NCBI GenBank assembly: GCA_021794175.1
Contig: JAJYRI010000006.1
Coordinates: 1-60,720 of the forward strand
Direction: 5' to 3'
DNA from: a bacterium
GTDB taxonomy: Bacteria > Vulcanimicrobiota > Vulcanimicrobiia > Vulcanimicrobiales > Vulcanimicrobiaceae
Length of the DNA stretch: 60,720 nucleotides
Under the pieces are notes generated by a model. That model was not told the origin of the DNA and made no database searches. It was given only the letters and a program-made list of their open reading frames with translations. Position numbers and translations under genes: made by a program. Of the stretch, positions 1-7,904 are shown piece by piece; within the stretch, counting starts at the first letter, position 1, and each line of letters opens with the position of its first letter.

Positions 1-92
1 GCGTCGATGAAAAATGCCCACGAGATCCACAGCGAAGCGGCGCCGACGAGGAAATCGAGCCGCGGATTGCGAGCGGTGCGCGTGAACATCAT
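1..92 (-). CDS. Membrane protein, N-terminal part only (cut by window edge)
   Basis: Read on the minus strand, an ATG pair at 92/89 opens a frame that runs off the left edge after about 30 codons. The peptide starts MMFTRTARNPRLDF and continues into a hydrophobic stretch (LVGAASLWISWAFF), which looks like the first membrane segment. An AAAGGG-type ribosome site sits a few bases upstream of the start. Too little is present to name a family. It is divergent from the lipoprotein gene at 152, with a hairpin between them. Confidence 0.55.
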   Translation of the reverse strand, partial: MMFTRTARNPRLDFLVGAASLWISWAFFID

Positions 93-118
93 GGCCCTTT
101 TAGGCTCGTCGCCGCAGG

Positions 119-138
119 ACGCCTTCTGCCGAAGGCGT
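119..138. other. Perfect hairpin in a divergent intergenic region
   Basis: ACGCCTTC and GAAGGCGT form a perfect 8-bp stem with a TGCC loop. It lies between two divergent starts (92 minus and 152 plus), so it is more likely regulatory or structural in a 5' leader than a terminator. No T-run follows on either strand. Confidence 0.5.
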
Positions 139-151
139 ATGACGCCGAACG

Positions 152-568
152 ATGTCTCGAACGCTATGCGGCACGCCGTTCGCCCTCGCGATCCTCTGCG
201 CGTGTGCACCGATTCCGTCGCATGTGCCCGCCAACGTGTCGATCGGTCGCGGGCTGCCCGCCTCACCGGTTTTCGGGAGCAACACCGCGGCCCCGCGCAT
301 CCTCGCCGTGCGATTCAACACGCTCAACGTCAAGCGGCCCGCAACGTGGTCGGGCACGGTAGTGACGACGACCAACGTCGCGAGCCTCGAGCTCCGCACC
401 AATCAGTTCTCGCTGAACTTGCCGCGGACGACCTTCGGCGTTTTTCGCTTTCGCGTGCACGCGTACGACCTTCCAGCAGAGTTCTTGCGCCGCTACAGCC
501 TGCGCATCATCGCCCGAAATACGGCTGGTGACGCCGTCGAAGAAGACGTGCCCTTTAGCATTCACTGA
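152..568 (+). CDS. Small putative lipoprotein, 138 aa
   Basis: The N-terminus has a short charged start, then a hydrophobic run and a lipobox-like ILCAC, so it is probably an acylated envelope protein. The mature part has alternating hydrophobic residues and ends in a beta-rich segment (RFRVHAYDLPAEFLRRYSLR) of Ig-like appearance. No family is recognised. The 3' third of the gene plus 140 bp beyond the stop recurs at 3805-4067. In that second copy a one-base deletion removes the stop codon, so this copy is the intact one. The ATG at 152 is chosen because it gives the signal sequence. The ribosome site is weak. Confidence 0.55.
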   Translation: MSRTLCGTPFALAILCACAPIPSHVPANVSIGRGLPASPVFGSNTAAPRILAVRFNTLNVKRPATWSGTVVTTTNVASLELRTNQFSLNLPRTTFGVFRFRVHAYDLPAEFLRRYSLRIIARNTAGDAVEEDVPFSIH

Positions 569-709
569 CAAAACATCGTTTTCGGCGCAGCGTTTACGAC
601 GTAGTACGAGCTTCGCACCGTTGGGCTACGCTTTTTCGTCGTGCCCGCAGCCCGCAAGGCCCGCGGCAAAACCAAAGGCTGCCGATACGAGAGAAACAAA
701 AACCTGGTC
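446..709. repeat. Long direct repeat, copy A (pairs with 3805-4067)
   Basis: The 264-bp stretch matches 3805-4067 almost base for base. There are about ten substitutions and one extra C (GTGCCCTTTAG here, GTGCCTTTAG in copy B). It covers the last 41 codons of the lipoprotein gene and about 140 bp after its stop, ending at AACCTGGTC in both copies. Both are in the same orientation, 3.36 kb apart, flanking the BlaI/BlaR1 pair. Confidence 0.9.
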
Positions 710-1112
710 GTCGCGGTATTCGGAAAAACCATATCCCTGCTCTCGAGCGTTACGGGCAAATACGCCCTAGATTCGGATGACACAATGGGAATGGCTATCG
801 TCCAATTTATACAGGCGTGCATTTCTCGAAACTGATGGTGCCGTTCGGCCATCCTGATAGCGGTTACATCGGGTGACGCTATGCGACTTTTCCGAACAGC
901 CTCAACTCGCTGCATCACATCGAGACTCCTTAGGATATCTCCTGGGATTGCCGCCTCTCGAAACCACAGACACTACCCCTGCGTGCCTCTCACTAGTTCG
1001 CCCCCCCTTAAACGACCTGACCGGCGATTCGCCCGAAGGGCGGCGTCCTCCAGACGAAACGACGACACACGGCGCTAGGCTACATCAGCGGGCAATCCGC
1101 GGAGGCTGCCGA
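569..1112. other. Intergenic stretch without a supported gene
   Basis: The first 140 bp belong to repeat copy A. The rest shows short frames on both strands with no convincing start or ribosome site. The only structure seen is a small CGCCC-GAA-GGGCG hairpin near 1030, downstream of the lipoprotein gene and the convergent M56 gene. It could help termination but has no T-run. Confidence 0.5.
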
Positions 1113-2906
1113 TCAATTCGGCTGATACGTTTCTTCCCACAGATAGGTGGTCGGCAAAGGCGTACATTTGGAGTACGCGCTATATCCGTGCGTTGCATTC
1201 CATGCAAGTGTCGCGTTGCTCGGGCGCACCGGCTTAAAGCCCGTGCTTCCTTTAAGCGGAAAGGTCGCGGCGCGAGCAGCGGCTAGCACTACTTTGTCGA
1301 AGGCCGGTTTTCCGCTGGAGACGAGGATCGTCGCGCTGGTAACCGAGCCGCCCGCATTGACGCGGACGCGTGCCGTTGCGCTCAGCTTTCCGGAGAGCGG
1401 AAGCATTAGCGACTTGGGCAACGCCGGAACGACACCGTGGATGAGATTTGGCACCTTGCATGCCGACGGATGCTGCGCGCTCCAACCGTCTGGGTATGAC
1501 GGAGAGACCATCGAAATAAGAAGCGGAGGCATCAAATGTACGACTAGCCAGGTTCGGCTCGTTGACGCAATAGCGGTACAATGCACGATTGCCGGCTTAT
1601 ACGACTCACCCATGATCGTCTGCGTAATTTGTTTTTTGATGCGTGGAGCGATCGTGTTCGATTCGACGACCACTTTGCGCGCGACCCCGGAGGCATCCAC
1701 CGTTACATCAACGGGAACCAAGCCCGCCGTTCCGTCGTGAGACTCGACCTCTCTCTTCGTCGGCAATGGCATAAACCACGTCTTTTTCTCGGCATGAGTA
1801 TACAGAACCATCCGTACTTGAATGCCGCGATTTGGCACCGCGCAGCCACTCGAAACCTGCATCGCAGTATGATTCGGCGACGCGTAGGCAAGTATCGGTG
1901 AGATGGATTGAACGAGAATTGCGAAGATTGCAAGCAACATGAGCGTACCTCCAAGAGCAGGTTTTGAAAGGCGAAGGTGTCGCGGGGCCGCATTGAGCAA
2001 ACGCTCGATGCGCGAGACAAGAGAGTGGCGCGAACCGATGGCACTAGGAGCGCCCAGTGGAGCGCCGGCTATTCCGCATGTCGCAAACGCGGCCAGGGCC
2101 TTTGCAAAAACTTCTCCAGCGTCGAGCCTAGCTACTACCCAATCGTCGCAAGCGATTTCGCGCTCCATTGCTAGATTGCGCACGACGAACCATGCGACCG
2201 GGTTTAGCACAACAAACGATTCCATAATGCGAGCAAGTGCGTTCGTCCAGACGTCGTACCGGCGCAGGTGTGCCGATTCGTGAACGATAATCGTCTCGAT
2301 CGATGCGTTCGATTGCTCGCCAACGAGCGACGCCGGGAGGACGATCGCAGGGCGCAGAAAGCCGATTGCCAGTGGGATTTTCGTGCGCTCGGAGAGTAAG
2401 ACCGGATACTCGTACCCCGAGAGCCACGGCCGCGACGTGCGCCGAATGGCAACGAGATCGAGCAGGTTGGCGCATAACATTCCGCAGCGCAGCGAAGCAG
2501 CGAGCATCCAAAGAAACGCCGCAGCGATTGCCAGAGCCTGCGGTACCGTGATTCGCACCGTGCTTGGAACTGCCGCGGTTGCGACCTCCGAGATGGCGAT
2601 CGAGGTAGTCGGTTTGACCGCTGCTCGGAGGCGGCTGATATGCGCATTTCCGAGAGGATGTGCCACCGATGCCGTTCCCGATACCGGCGCCGGTTGTGGG
2701 CGCCCGGAGAGCGTGACGGTGAGCACCGGAATGACGATGAGCGCCGCCAACGTGCAGAGCCAAATGGCGTACCGCGTTGCAGCGCCAAGTTTCGGCAAGC
2801 AACGCAGGCCGAGCCAAACGACGCCGACGATCGACGCGCCCTCCCAAATGCTGTCGAATAGACCGGCCAAAATCGCGAGTGCGATGTGCGCAAGTGTAGG
2901 CGTCAT
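1113..2906 (-). CDS. BlaR1/MecR1-like M56 zinc peptidase with TonB-like C-terminus
   Basis: This 597-aa membrane sensor-protease has hydrophobic segments near residues 8-35 and 45-65, another around 120-150, and one more near 315-335. The zinc motif HESAH is at 209-213, and REIACDDW near 245 provides the usual third-ligand glutamate of family M56. The C-terminal ~110 residues (VVPALPKSLMLPLSG onward) resemble the TonB C-terminal fold often attached to M56 proteins in Gram-negative-type bacteria. The start overlaps the stop of the BlaI-like gene (ATGA), so the two are translationally coupled. By family analogy it senses an extracellular signal and cleaves the repressor. No beta-lactamase gene is adjacent, so the controlled target is unknown. 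Confidence 0.85.
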   Translation of the reverse strand: MTPTLAHIALAILAGLFDSIWEGASIVGVVWLGLRCLPKLGAATRYAIWLCTLAALIVIPVLTVTLSGRPQPAPVSGTASVAHPLGNAHISRLRAAVKPTTSIAISEVATAAVPSTVRITVPQALAIAAAFLWMLAASLRCGMLCANLLDLVAIRRTSRPWLSGYEYPVLLSERTKIPLAIGFLRPAIVLPASLVGEQSNASIETIIVHESAHLRRYDVWTNALARIMESFVVLNPVAWFVVRNLAMEREIACDDWVVARLDAGEVFAKALAAFATCGIAGAPLGAPSAIGSRHSLVSRIERLLNAAPRHLRLSKPALGGTLMLLAIFAILVQSISPILAYASPNHTAMQVSSGCAVPNRGIQVRMVLYTHAEKKTWFMPLPTKREVESHDGTAGLVPVDVTVDASGVARKVVVESNTIAPRIKKQITQTIMGESYKPAIVHCTAIASTSRTWLVVHLMPPLLISMVSPSYPDGWSAQHPSACKVPNLIHGVVPALPKSLMLPLSGKLSATARVRVNAGGSVTSATILVSSGKPAFDKVVLAAARAATFPLKGSTGFKPVRPSNATLAWNATHGYSAYSKCTPLPTTYLWEETYQPN

Positions 2907-3289
2907 TTTTTTCCTCTCGGTTTACGTTCGAGCAGTTCGCGAATTGCCTTACGATCCACTTCGCGCAAGGGAACATCGTCGAGCAAGGTCACGGCCAGTG
3001 CATTCGGTGAGTTCTTAAAGAAGCGCGCGATCACGTGACTGACGGCTGACTTCGCAGCGTCGCGTCGTTCGACCAGAGGGTAATAGGTAAATGCCCGTCC
3101 GCTCTCCTTATGTCCGACGTAACCCTTCTGTTCGAGCGTACGCATCGTGGTAAGGACGGTATTATAAGCCAAGAGCGGGGGCGAAAGCGCAGCGGTCACC
3201 TCGGCCACGGTTGCCAGATCACGATTCCACAGCACATCCATCAACCGCAGTTCGTGGTCGGTGAGCACTGTTGCTTTCCTTCGCGGCAT
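2903..3289 (-). CDS. BlaI/MecI-family winged-helix repressor
   Basis: The 128-aa protein starts MPRRKATVLTDHELRLMDVL and contains the BlaI signature region LAYNTVLTTMRTLEQKGYV followed by the wing GRAFTYYPLV. The C-terminal dimerisation helix carries the residues normally cleaved by BlaR1-type proteases. The frame is open far upstream, but the ATG at 3289 is preceded by a perfect AGGAGGT at a 5-6 base distance and starts exactly where family members start. It is first in a two-gene operon with the M56 sensor and is expected to repress its own promoter. Confidence 0.9.
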   Translation of the reverse strand: MPRRKATVLTDHELRLMDVLWNRDLATVAEVTAALSPPLLAYNTVLTTMRTLEQKGYVGHKESGRAFTYYPLVERRDAAKSAVSHVIARFFKNSPNALAVTLLDDVPLREVDRKAIRELLERKPRGKK

Positions 3290-3313
3290 ACTACCTCCTA
3301 GATTCGTAGTTGC

Positions 3314-3342
3314 ACGATACACCCGACGCCGATCCTTGTCAA
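3314..3342 (-). promoter_or_regulatory. Sigma70-type promoter of the blaI-blaR1 pair
   Basis: On the minus strand TTGACA (3342-3337) is followed after 17 bases by TATCGT (3319-3314), about 25 bases ahead of the AGGAGGT ribosome site. A short dyad TTCTTAGAA lies just upstream (about 3349-3357) and could be part of an operator. The region immediately beyond about 3358 appears to belong to an insertion-sequence remnant. Confidence 0.55.
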
Positions 3343-3357
3343 CTAGTATTCTAAGAA

Positions 3358-3741
3358 TTATGCCTCGCGAGTCCCGCCGGGCCTTGGCTACCCGGCCCAC
3401 CAGGTCGCATCTGCTCGCGTTAACGGGTATTCCCCACATGGCCGCGCCTTTCGATGCCAGCGCGCGACCGAACGCTGAAAAAGTCGATTGGGCGCACGAA
3501 GGACGCAGCTCTCCCGTCGTTTTCCCGGCGTACACTGTGGCCGGGTCGCTCATGTTAACACGGGAGCCGGGGGCGAGCGTAGGTCGGCGATCAGTCGCGG
3601 AATCTCCGCGAACAACGCTCGTGGGATCGCAACCTCGGCGATCTGGAACGCGACGTAGCGGCCGCAACTGACGACCTTCGCACCGATCTCGACCAGCTTC
3701 TCGCGTAGACTCGTACGCGACCGACGGTGAAGTTGTTGCAA
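3358..3741 (-). mobile_element. Remnant of an IS1380-family insertion sequence (3' end)
   Basis: On the minus strand, 3741-3550 encodes the last ~60 residues of an IS1380-group DDE transposase: SLREKLVEIGAKVV, GRYVAFQIAEVAIP and a C-terminal IPRLIADLRSPPAP, then a stop. The DDE core and everything upstream are missing; the sequence changes at about 3742 and repeat copy B begins at 3805. The 190 bp after the stop, to about 3358, has a GCCGGG...CCCGGC hairpin at 3376-3396 and is tentatively the distal end of the same element. Family assignment is from memory of the conserved C-terminus. Confidence 0.6.
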
Positions 3742-3804
3742 GTAGTAGATTCAGAACAGTTCGAAGTCGTCCGACAATTGCCAAAGTTCGTGGTGAGGCT
3801 GGCC

Positions 3805-4067
3805 CGCTTTCGCGTGCACGTGTACGACCTTCCAGCAGAGTTCCTGCGCCGCTACAGCCTGCGCATCATCGCCCAAAATACGGCTGGTGACGCCGTCGAA
3901 GAAGACGTGCCTTTAGCATTCACTGACAAAACATCGTTTTCGGCGCAGCGTTTACGACGTAGTACGAGCTTCGCGCCGTTGGGCTACGCTTTTTCGTCGC
4001 GCCCGCAACCCGCAAGGCCCGCGACAAAACCAAAGGCTGCCGATACGTGAGAAACAAAAACCTGGTC
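3805..4067 (+). pseudogene. Broken second copy of the lipoprotein 3' end (repeat copy B)
   Basis: Nearly identical to 446-709. The peptide RFRVHVYDLPAEFLRRYSLR is preserved, but loss of one C just before the stop shifts the frame, so reading continues LAFTDKTSF into former 3' noncoding sequence. The signal peptide and first ~90 codons are absent. It abuts the IS1380 remnant, suggesting the duplication or truncation accompanied transposition or recombination. Confidence 0.8.
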
Positions 4068-4292
4068 CTCGATGATTTTTTCAAGGCAGGGTAACAATCT
4101 GGTCACGAAAACGCCGATGAGCGCGATTAGCATAGCGGCTGAGAAGACCAGCACCAGGTTCACACGTACTGCCCTTAGCCCACTTCTTAAGGAGGTCCTG
4201 GCCTAAAAGCGGATCACTTCCGCTAGCCACCGCGAGCCGCGCTGTTTTCAGCGCACGGCACCCGTTTTGCACCCGTCGCGCTCGCGACAAAG
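4068..4292. other. Intergenic stretch without a supported gene
   Basis: No convincing reading frame. An AAGGAGGT at 4189-4196 resembles a strong ribosome site but no start codon follows at a usable distance. The region lies between repeat copy B and the displaced tRNA terminator. Confidence 0.5.
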
Positions 4293-4317
4293 AAAAAAGC
4301 CCGCCGTAGCGAGCTTT
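4293..4317 (-). terminator. Displaced rho-independent terminator of tRNA-Glu
   Basis: On the minus strand AAAGCTCGC-TACG-GCGGGCTTT forms a 9-bp stem (one U-G pair) followed by a run of T. It lies directly downstream of the tRNA-Glu 3' tail at 4320-4344 and points the same way. It is therefore most simply the tRNA's original terminator, now 23 kb away from the intact gene because of the element's insertion. Confidence 0.75.
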
Positions 4318-4319
4318 AT

Positions 4320-4344
4320 GTGGTAGCGCCAACGGGAATCGAAC
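4320..4344. repeat. Left attachment core (attL), 25 bp
   Basis: Identical to 27349-27373. It carries the last bases of tRNA-Glu: CCA, discriminator, acceptor 3' strand and most of the T-arm. Beyond 4344 the match to the tRNA stops, so this is the displaced end, not a gene. Confidence 0.9.
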
Positions 4345-4365
4345 TCTCTAAGTGGGGTCCCGGCA

Positions 4366-4460
4366 GTTCCCGACCGTTACCAAAAACCTCGATTTTCAGG
4401 GGATTCCGCACTTTTTGTTCCCGGCCGGTTCCGGGCGATTCCGGCCATTTCCGACCGGTC
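4366..4460. repeat. Iterated TTCCSG motifs in the left arm of the element
   Basis: Five related motifs occur in about 95 bp: TTCCCGACCG, TTCCCGGCCG, TTCCGGGCG, TTCCGGCCA and TTCCGACCGG. The last four are spaced by about 10-12 bp, roughly one helical turn. They sit between attL and the left arm-type site, a place where an excisionase or accessory factor could bind. No function can be proved from sequence. Confidence 0.5.
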
Positions 4461-4480
4461 TGTTAGACGATTGTTAGACG
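4460..4480. promoter_or_regulatory. Left arm-type integrase site (candidate)
   Basis: A 21-bp stretch identical to 27272-27292, made of two tandem TGTTAGACG units 11 bp apart. It lies about 115 bp inside attL. The same unit at the opposite end, about 57 bp inside attR and in the same orientation, fits integrase arm sites. Confidence 0.65.
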
Positions 4481-4535
4481 CTTACTAGCGGTCAGCTACC
4501 CGGCTATCCCTGTGGGTGCGCACGAGGACAGATGC

Positions 4536-5501
4536 CTAAGCAACCCCACGAATCTGCGCCAGTAGCTCTCTAACACCGTAGTGCAGGAACGAGCGACCTT
4601 CCGTACTCTCGACGATATCGAGCACTACCTCCCGAGCCATAGACACCACAAAACAGCAGCATCTTAGGAACGCTCCAAAATCTTCGGCTGAACCAGCGCG
4701 AACATCGATGGACATCGGGTCGTTCTCCCACATCTTGGCCGCTCGAAACATCGCATTCGCAAAGGTTGTGTTTCTACCATGATATGGGTACCATGCCCCA
4801 AGTCTTAATTGATAGTTGATCGTATTTCGCGTGTCGGAAAGCCAATAGGGTGGCCGGCCGCTAATCGCCAGGGATCTTGCAAATTCGTCCAGTTTCGAGA
4901 CTACAGTTCGGTCAGGTGACTCTTGGGAAGTCCGCTCGATAATCCCCTCCGATAAGCGCCTAATGAGGTCTCTAAATGCAGTCCACAGCGCCGCATGTGC
5001 ACCACCTCTCGGTTCGCGTTTCGCCATATCGAGACGATCCCTCGCGGTATCGATCGTAATCTGGTAAAGGCCGCTCTCGATGTGTGAGACGTGCAATTCG
5101 GAATACAAGCCAGCCACTGTCGCCAATTGCACTGCAGACTCTTCCTCGATGCGGGTGAGAATAACGCCAAAAATGCGTAGAAGCGACAGCGCAGCGTAGT
5201 AAGCAGAATAATACGCCCTGACTCCCAACCATGACGTCGACCTTGGAAGCGTGGAACCTGGAACAATCGGCGCGATGCTTTCGAAAGATGCCATGCAAAA
5301 GCGATTGATGTCATACGCAACAGCATCAAGCATGCCGCCATCGGAATAGTGGACGCGGAAGCGCGCGACATCGATCACCGGGTCGAAGAACTGATAGTTC
5401 CCTTTCACTAGCCAGTTGCCAAAGCTATGCTGTGGCCTTCCCGTGACGCGACTAATCCCGACAACCAAGAACGGACGGACCGCATCCGCTAAGTTTCCCA
5501 C
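4536..5501 (-). CDS. Unknown protein, possibly HEPN-like; last gene of the defence operon
   Basis: This 321-aa soluble protein is not recognised with certainty. It has a helical segment WLGVRAYYSAYYAALSLLRIFG near residues 92-113 and a later SDTRNTINYQLRLGAWYPY. The pair recalls HEPN-type helical RNases and their relatives, where a conserved R and aromatic or polar residues lie on adjacent helices. The canonical RxxxxH is not obvious. It starts 4 bases after the DGQHR gene stops, so the two are surely co-translated, and DGQHR/HEPN-like neighbours suggest a toxin-partner arrangement. That function is inference. Confidence 0.6.
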   Translation of the reverse strand: MGNLADAVRPFLVVGISRVTGRPQHSFGNWLVKGNYQFFDPVIDVARFRVHYSDGGMLDAVAYDINRFCMASFESIAPIVPGSTLPRSTSWLGVRAYYSAYYAALSLLRIFGVILTRIEEESAVQLATVAGLYSELHVSHIESGLYQITIDTARDRLDMAKREPRGGAHAALWTAFRDLIRRLSEGIIERTSQESPDRTVVSKLDEFARSLAISGRPPYWLSDTRNTINYQLRLGAWYPYHGRNTTFANAMFRAAKMWENDPMSIDVRAGSAEDFGAFLRCCCFVVSMAREVVLDIVESTEGRSFLHYGVRELLAQIRGVA

Positions 5502-5505
5502 AGCG

Positions 5506-6543
5506 TCAGAGCGAAAGCGTGCGGGAGAACGCCTTGCTTAACTTTTCCTGAAAGGCCTTTACGCTGTTCCCATAATTCCCACGAAGTTTCGGCCTAATTG
5601 CCTTAAAGTATTCCGGTGTTAGGACATCTGCAAATGTTGCATCCGTATACCTCTTGCCGTGGCGATCTTGAACGCGTTGAACGACCATCGGGAAAATCGC
5701 CATAATCGCGCGGAAAACAACACTCTTGCTCAACGCCCCAAGAACACTCTGCGCCTTCATCCCATCGTGCCACACCTTTACATATGGCCGAAGAACAAGG
5801 TAAGCATTCTCGGCCGTGAGTCCCTCGAAGAACTTCATTGCTGGTTGCATAGCACTGTTAAACGTGACCCGGGAAATTTTGCCAACCACAGTTTCAGACC
5901 GTGACAGCATCCCGGCTAAGGGACTGTCACTATTGTCGTAAAACTCGCTAAACAGATCGTTTAAGAAACTCTCTTCGTCCGACTCTGTTTCGGCTAGTCG
6001 GCGTATATCGAGCAGCAGCGCGTTTGGAACAGGTCGTTGTTTCGTATTGATGTCTATAAAGAGTTTCGCCTCTTCCGCTCGCGTCAGGTTATTGTAGATA
6101 ACTACGGGGACGCGAAGCTCCTCTCGCGCGAGCATAAATCCGTAAACGCGATGCTGCCCATCCAAGATGAGGAATGCCTTTTCGGTATCGTTAAAGATAA
6201 GCGTCTTTCCGCCTGACGTCCTTAAGTTCGCCTCGGGCTGCGCTGATAGGACAATAGCGTTTGGTATTGATCCGCCCTCATCGATGTAATCGGCAATCGC
6301 CTTGGCGCGGCTCTTTTCTAGCGTCCTTTGAAAACCATCCACCGGATCGTCGATCCGTCGCGTAACAAAACACGTACGCGCCAGCACCTTGCCGAATAGA
6401 GTGCAGGTGTAGAAGCGATTCTCACCCTGTGTCACAAGGCTATAAGCTGCGCGAAGCGGAGGTTTTGCAACTGCGGAAGTCCTCCCGGCTGCCGGCGATG
6501 CTTTCCTTTTGGTCGTTGCTGGCGTTTTCTTTTTGGGTGACAT
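5506..6543 (-). CDS. DGQHR-domain (DndB-like) protein
   Basis: The 345-aa protein has the signature ILDGQHRVYGF, with DGQHR at 128-132, followed by VPVVIYNNLTRAEEAKLFIDIN, the usual continuation of the DndB/DGQHR family. A basic, low-complexity N-terminus (MSPKKKTPATTKRK) precedes the domain. Family members occur with DNA-modification systems such as Dnd phosphorothioation (DndB, a regulator) and with restriction genes. No DndA/C/D/E genes are present here, so it serves another modification or defence scheme. It follows the GIY-YIG gene after 179 bp and precedes the unknown gene by 4 bp. Confidence 0.85.
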   Translation of the reverse strand: MSPKKKTPATTKRKASPAAGRTSAVAKPPLRAAYSLVTQGENRFYTCTLFGKVLARTCFVTRRIDDPVDGFQRTLEKSRAKAIADYIDEGGSIPNAIVLSAQPEANLRTSGGKTLIFNDTEKAFLILDGQHRVYGFMLAREELRVPVVIYNNLTRAEEAKLFIDINTKQRPVPNALLLDIRRLAETESDEESFLNDLFSEFYDNSDSPLAGMLSRSETVVGKISRVTFNSAMQPAMKFFEGLTAENAYLVLRPYVKVWHDGMKAQSVLGALSKSVVFRAIMAIFPMVVQRVQDRHGKRYTDATFADVLTPEYFKAIRPKLRGNYGNSVKAFQEKLSKAFSRTLSL

Positions 6544-6722
6544 TTATGAAGCGTTTCCGTCCCCATTGGGCAACTTAGTGTCTTAGCGATTCAAAGGTCG
6601 TGGGGTCACCAGAGTTCGGTCACGCCCGTAAGGGCGTGGAATAAGGCTTCCAGGCGATTCTGGTTGGTAACCTTGCACTCCTACCCGCTGCCCCCGCGCG
6701 AGTGCGCGCCCATTCTTAGCCA
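6544..6722. other. Gap inside the defence operon with a hairpin
   Basis: The only sizeable gap in the five-gene run. It holds a perfect 7-bp hairpin, CACGCCC-GTAA-GGGCGTG (6621-6638), with no T-run after it on the minus strand. It may be a processing site or an attenuator, and a second promoter for the last two genes could lie here. No clear -35/-10 pair was found. Confidence 0.4.
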
Positions 6723-7904
6723 TTATCTTTGCACAAGTCTGGCGGCCAGTGGATCATAGGTATATTGGGTAATCGTTCCGTCCTTGATCCGAGCCACGGC
6801 TTCATCCACAATAAAAAGAGGTACAAGGAACCATTCGCGTGGGGTTACAAGCTTCCCGAAGCGGTCCTTGATTTCCACGTTTAGCTGCGCCGAATCGAAA
6901 ACTCGATGGATGAGGTTTTCGAGTCTAATGCGGTTGATGTTGTAGAGTTCGTAGCTGGCCACTATCTCGACGTCGGCTAACAGAAACGTTGGGTCGTTCT
7001 TGGCATCTGCGACACGGCGCGTCACATCGTTACCTGTCACGCCAATCTTGTGCAGAACGTCACGATTTTCCGCAACGAAGCGAAGCTCAGACTTGCTTCG
7101 CAGCACGTAAATCGTGCCACTTGCCAAATCGCCTTCTTCGACCTTGCCCGCAAATAGCGGACCAGCGCTCGGTTCAGTAATGCGCCGCCCAGCCGCATCG
7201 CGATGTAGTGCGCGTTGAAGAGAGCGAGAAAGTACATTGCTTTCGGTGCCGTTGTCATAAATCACGCGCAGACGGCTATCCCGCCTGTCGTACTCTGTGA
7301 CGAATTCCTCGCCGACGTCCGCGACATATGCGATCTGGCCGCCGACGACGAACCACTCGCCTTTTTTGATTTCCGCCTGCTTTTTCTGAAAAGGCTTCGC
7401 TTGGCGTATGCCGCCATCGAGCTCACGCTTCATCTGTTCGAATAGCGGTTTGAACCGATCGAAATCGGCGCAGGGGGCCCGGTTTGCGATCTCCTCCGCC
7501 GCGCGTTTCTCTGCAGCACTCCGGACGTGGCGCAACTCGCCGAGCTCGCCCGCGTCACTCGCACCCTCAAGTTCGGCGAGGAGCGCGTCGTCGTCGATTT
7601 CGTCGACACTCTCAGGCCATGGACTTACGGCTCCAGCCAACAAACCTTGGTGATCGAGCGGCTCAAGCAAGGAGCGACAGTCCGGAAGCGCCCTCAAACG
7701 ATCGAGACGTACCGCATATAGGCGCTCGAAGATGTCGTTACCTTCGCCATGTTGCGGAGCTCGGCCGTGCTGATCGACAAAACCCTGGATTTCTTCGAAG
7801 CCGGCGACGATGCGCTCTTCACGTGGGGATCGTCCGGCCTTTTTCTCGGGTGGAGCGAACTCGCTGAGTTCTTCTGCGAGCTCATCAAGGTCGACGTCAC
7901 TCAT
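6723..7904 (-). CDS. GIY-YIG nuclease, T5orf172-like
   Basis: In this 393-aa protein the C-terminal third carries the nuclease: GTIYVL (263-268), HKIGVT (285-290), the arginine pair at 296-297 and the metal-binding Glu329 in RLENLIHRVF. This is the layout of the T5orf172/MUG113 branch of GIY-YIG enzymes. The N-terminal 160 residues are highly acidic and probably contact partners; the middle (180-235) is beta-rich. The start overlaps the helicase stop by 8 bases, so it is likely the DNA-cutting subunit of the same complex as the helicase and methyltransferase. Confidence 0.85.
   Translation of the reverse strand: MSDVDLDELAEELSEFAPPEKKAGRSPREERIVAGFEEIQGFVDQHGRAPQHGEGNDIFERLYAVRLDRLRALPDCRSLLEPLDHQGLLAGAVSPWPESVDEIDDDALLAELEGASDAGELGELRHVRSAAEKRAAEEIANRAPCADFDRFKPLFEQMKRELDGGIRQAKPFQKKQAEIKKGEWFVVGGQIAYVADVGEEFVTEYDRRDSRLRVIYDNGTESNVLSRSLQRALHRDAAGRRITEPSAGPLFAGKVEEGDLASGTIYVLRSKSELRFVAENRDVLHKIGVTGNDVTRRVADAKNDPTFLLADVEIVASYELYNINRIRLENLIHRVFDSAQLNVEIKDRFGKLVTPREWFLVPLFIVDEAVARIKDGTITQYTYDPLAARLVQR

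Noticed and set aside
7-531. Rightward 174-aa reading frame over the left edge, and a leftward one at 100-402
   Set aside because: Arg/His-rich, no ribosome site and overlapping the signal-peptide-bearing lipoprotein frame at 152-568; both look like shadows in GC-rich sequence.
4189-4196. AAGGAGGT, a perfect ribosome-site-like octamer
   Set aside because: No ATG, GTG or TTG follows at a workable distance on that strand.
4081-4332. Leftward 83-aa frame between repeat copy B and attL
   Set aside because: It runs through the tRNA tail and terminator, lacks a ribosome site and resembles no protein.
5506-6543. Dnd phosphorothioation system because of the DndB-like protein
   Set aside because: No DndA, DndC, DndD or DndE homologue is present nearby; the DGQHR domain alone is not diagnostic.
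6621-6638. Hairpin as a terminator splitting the defence operon
   Set aside because: Perfect stem but no T-run on the minus strand; left as an unassigned structure.
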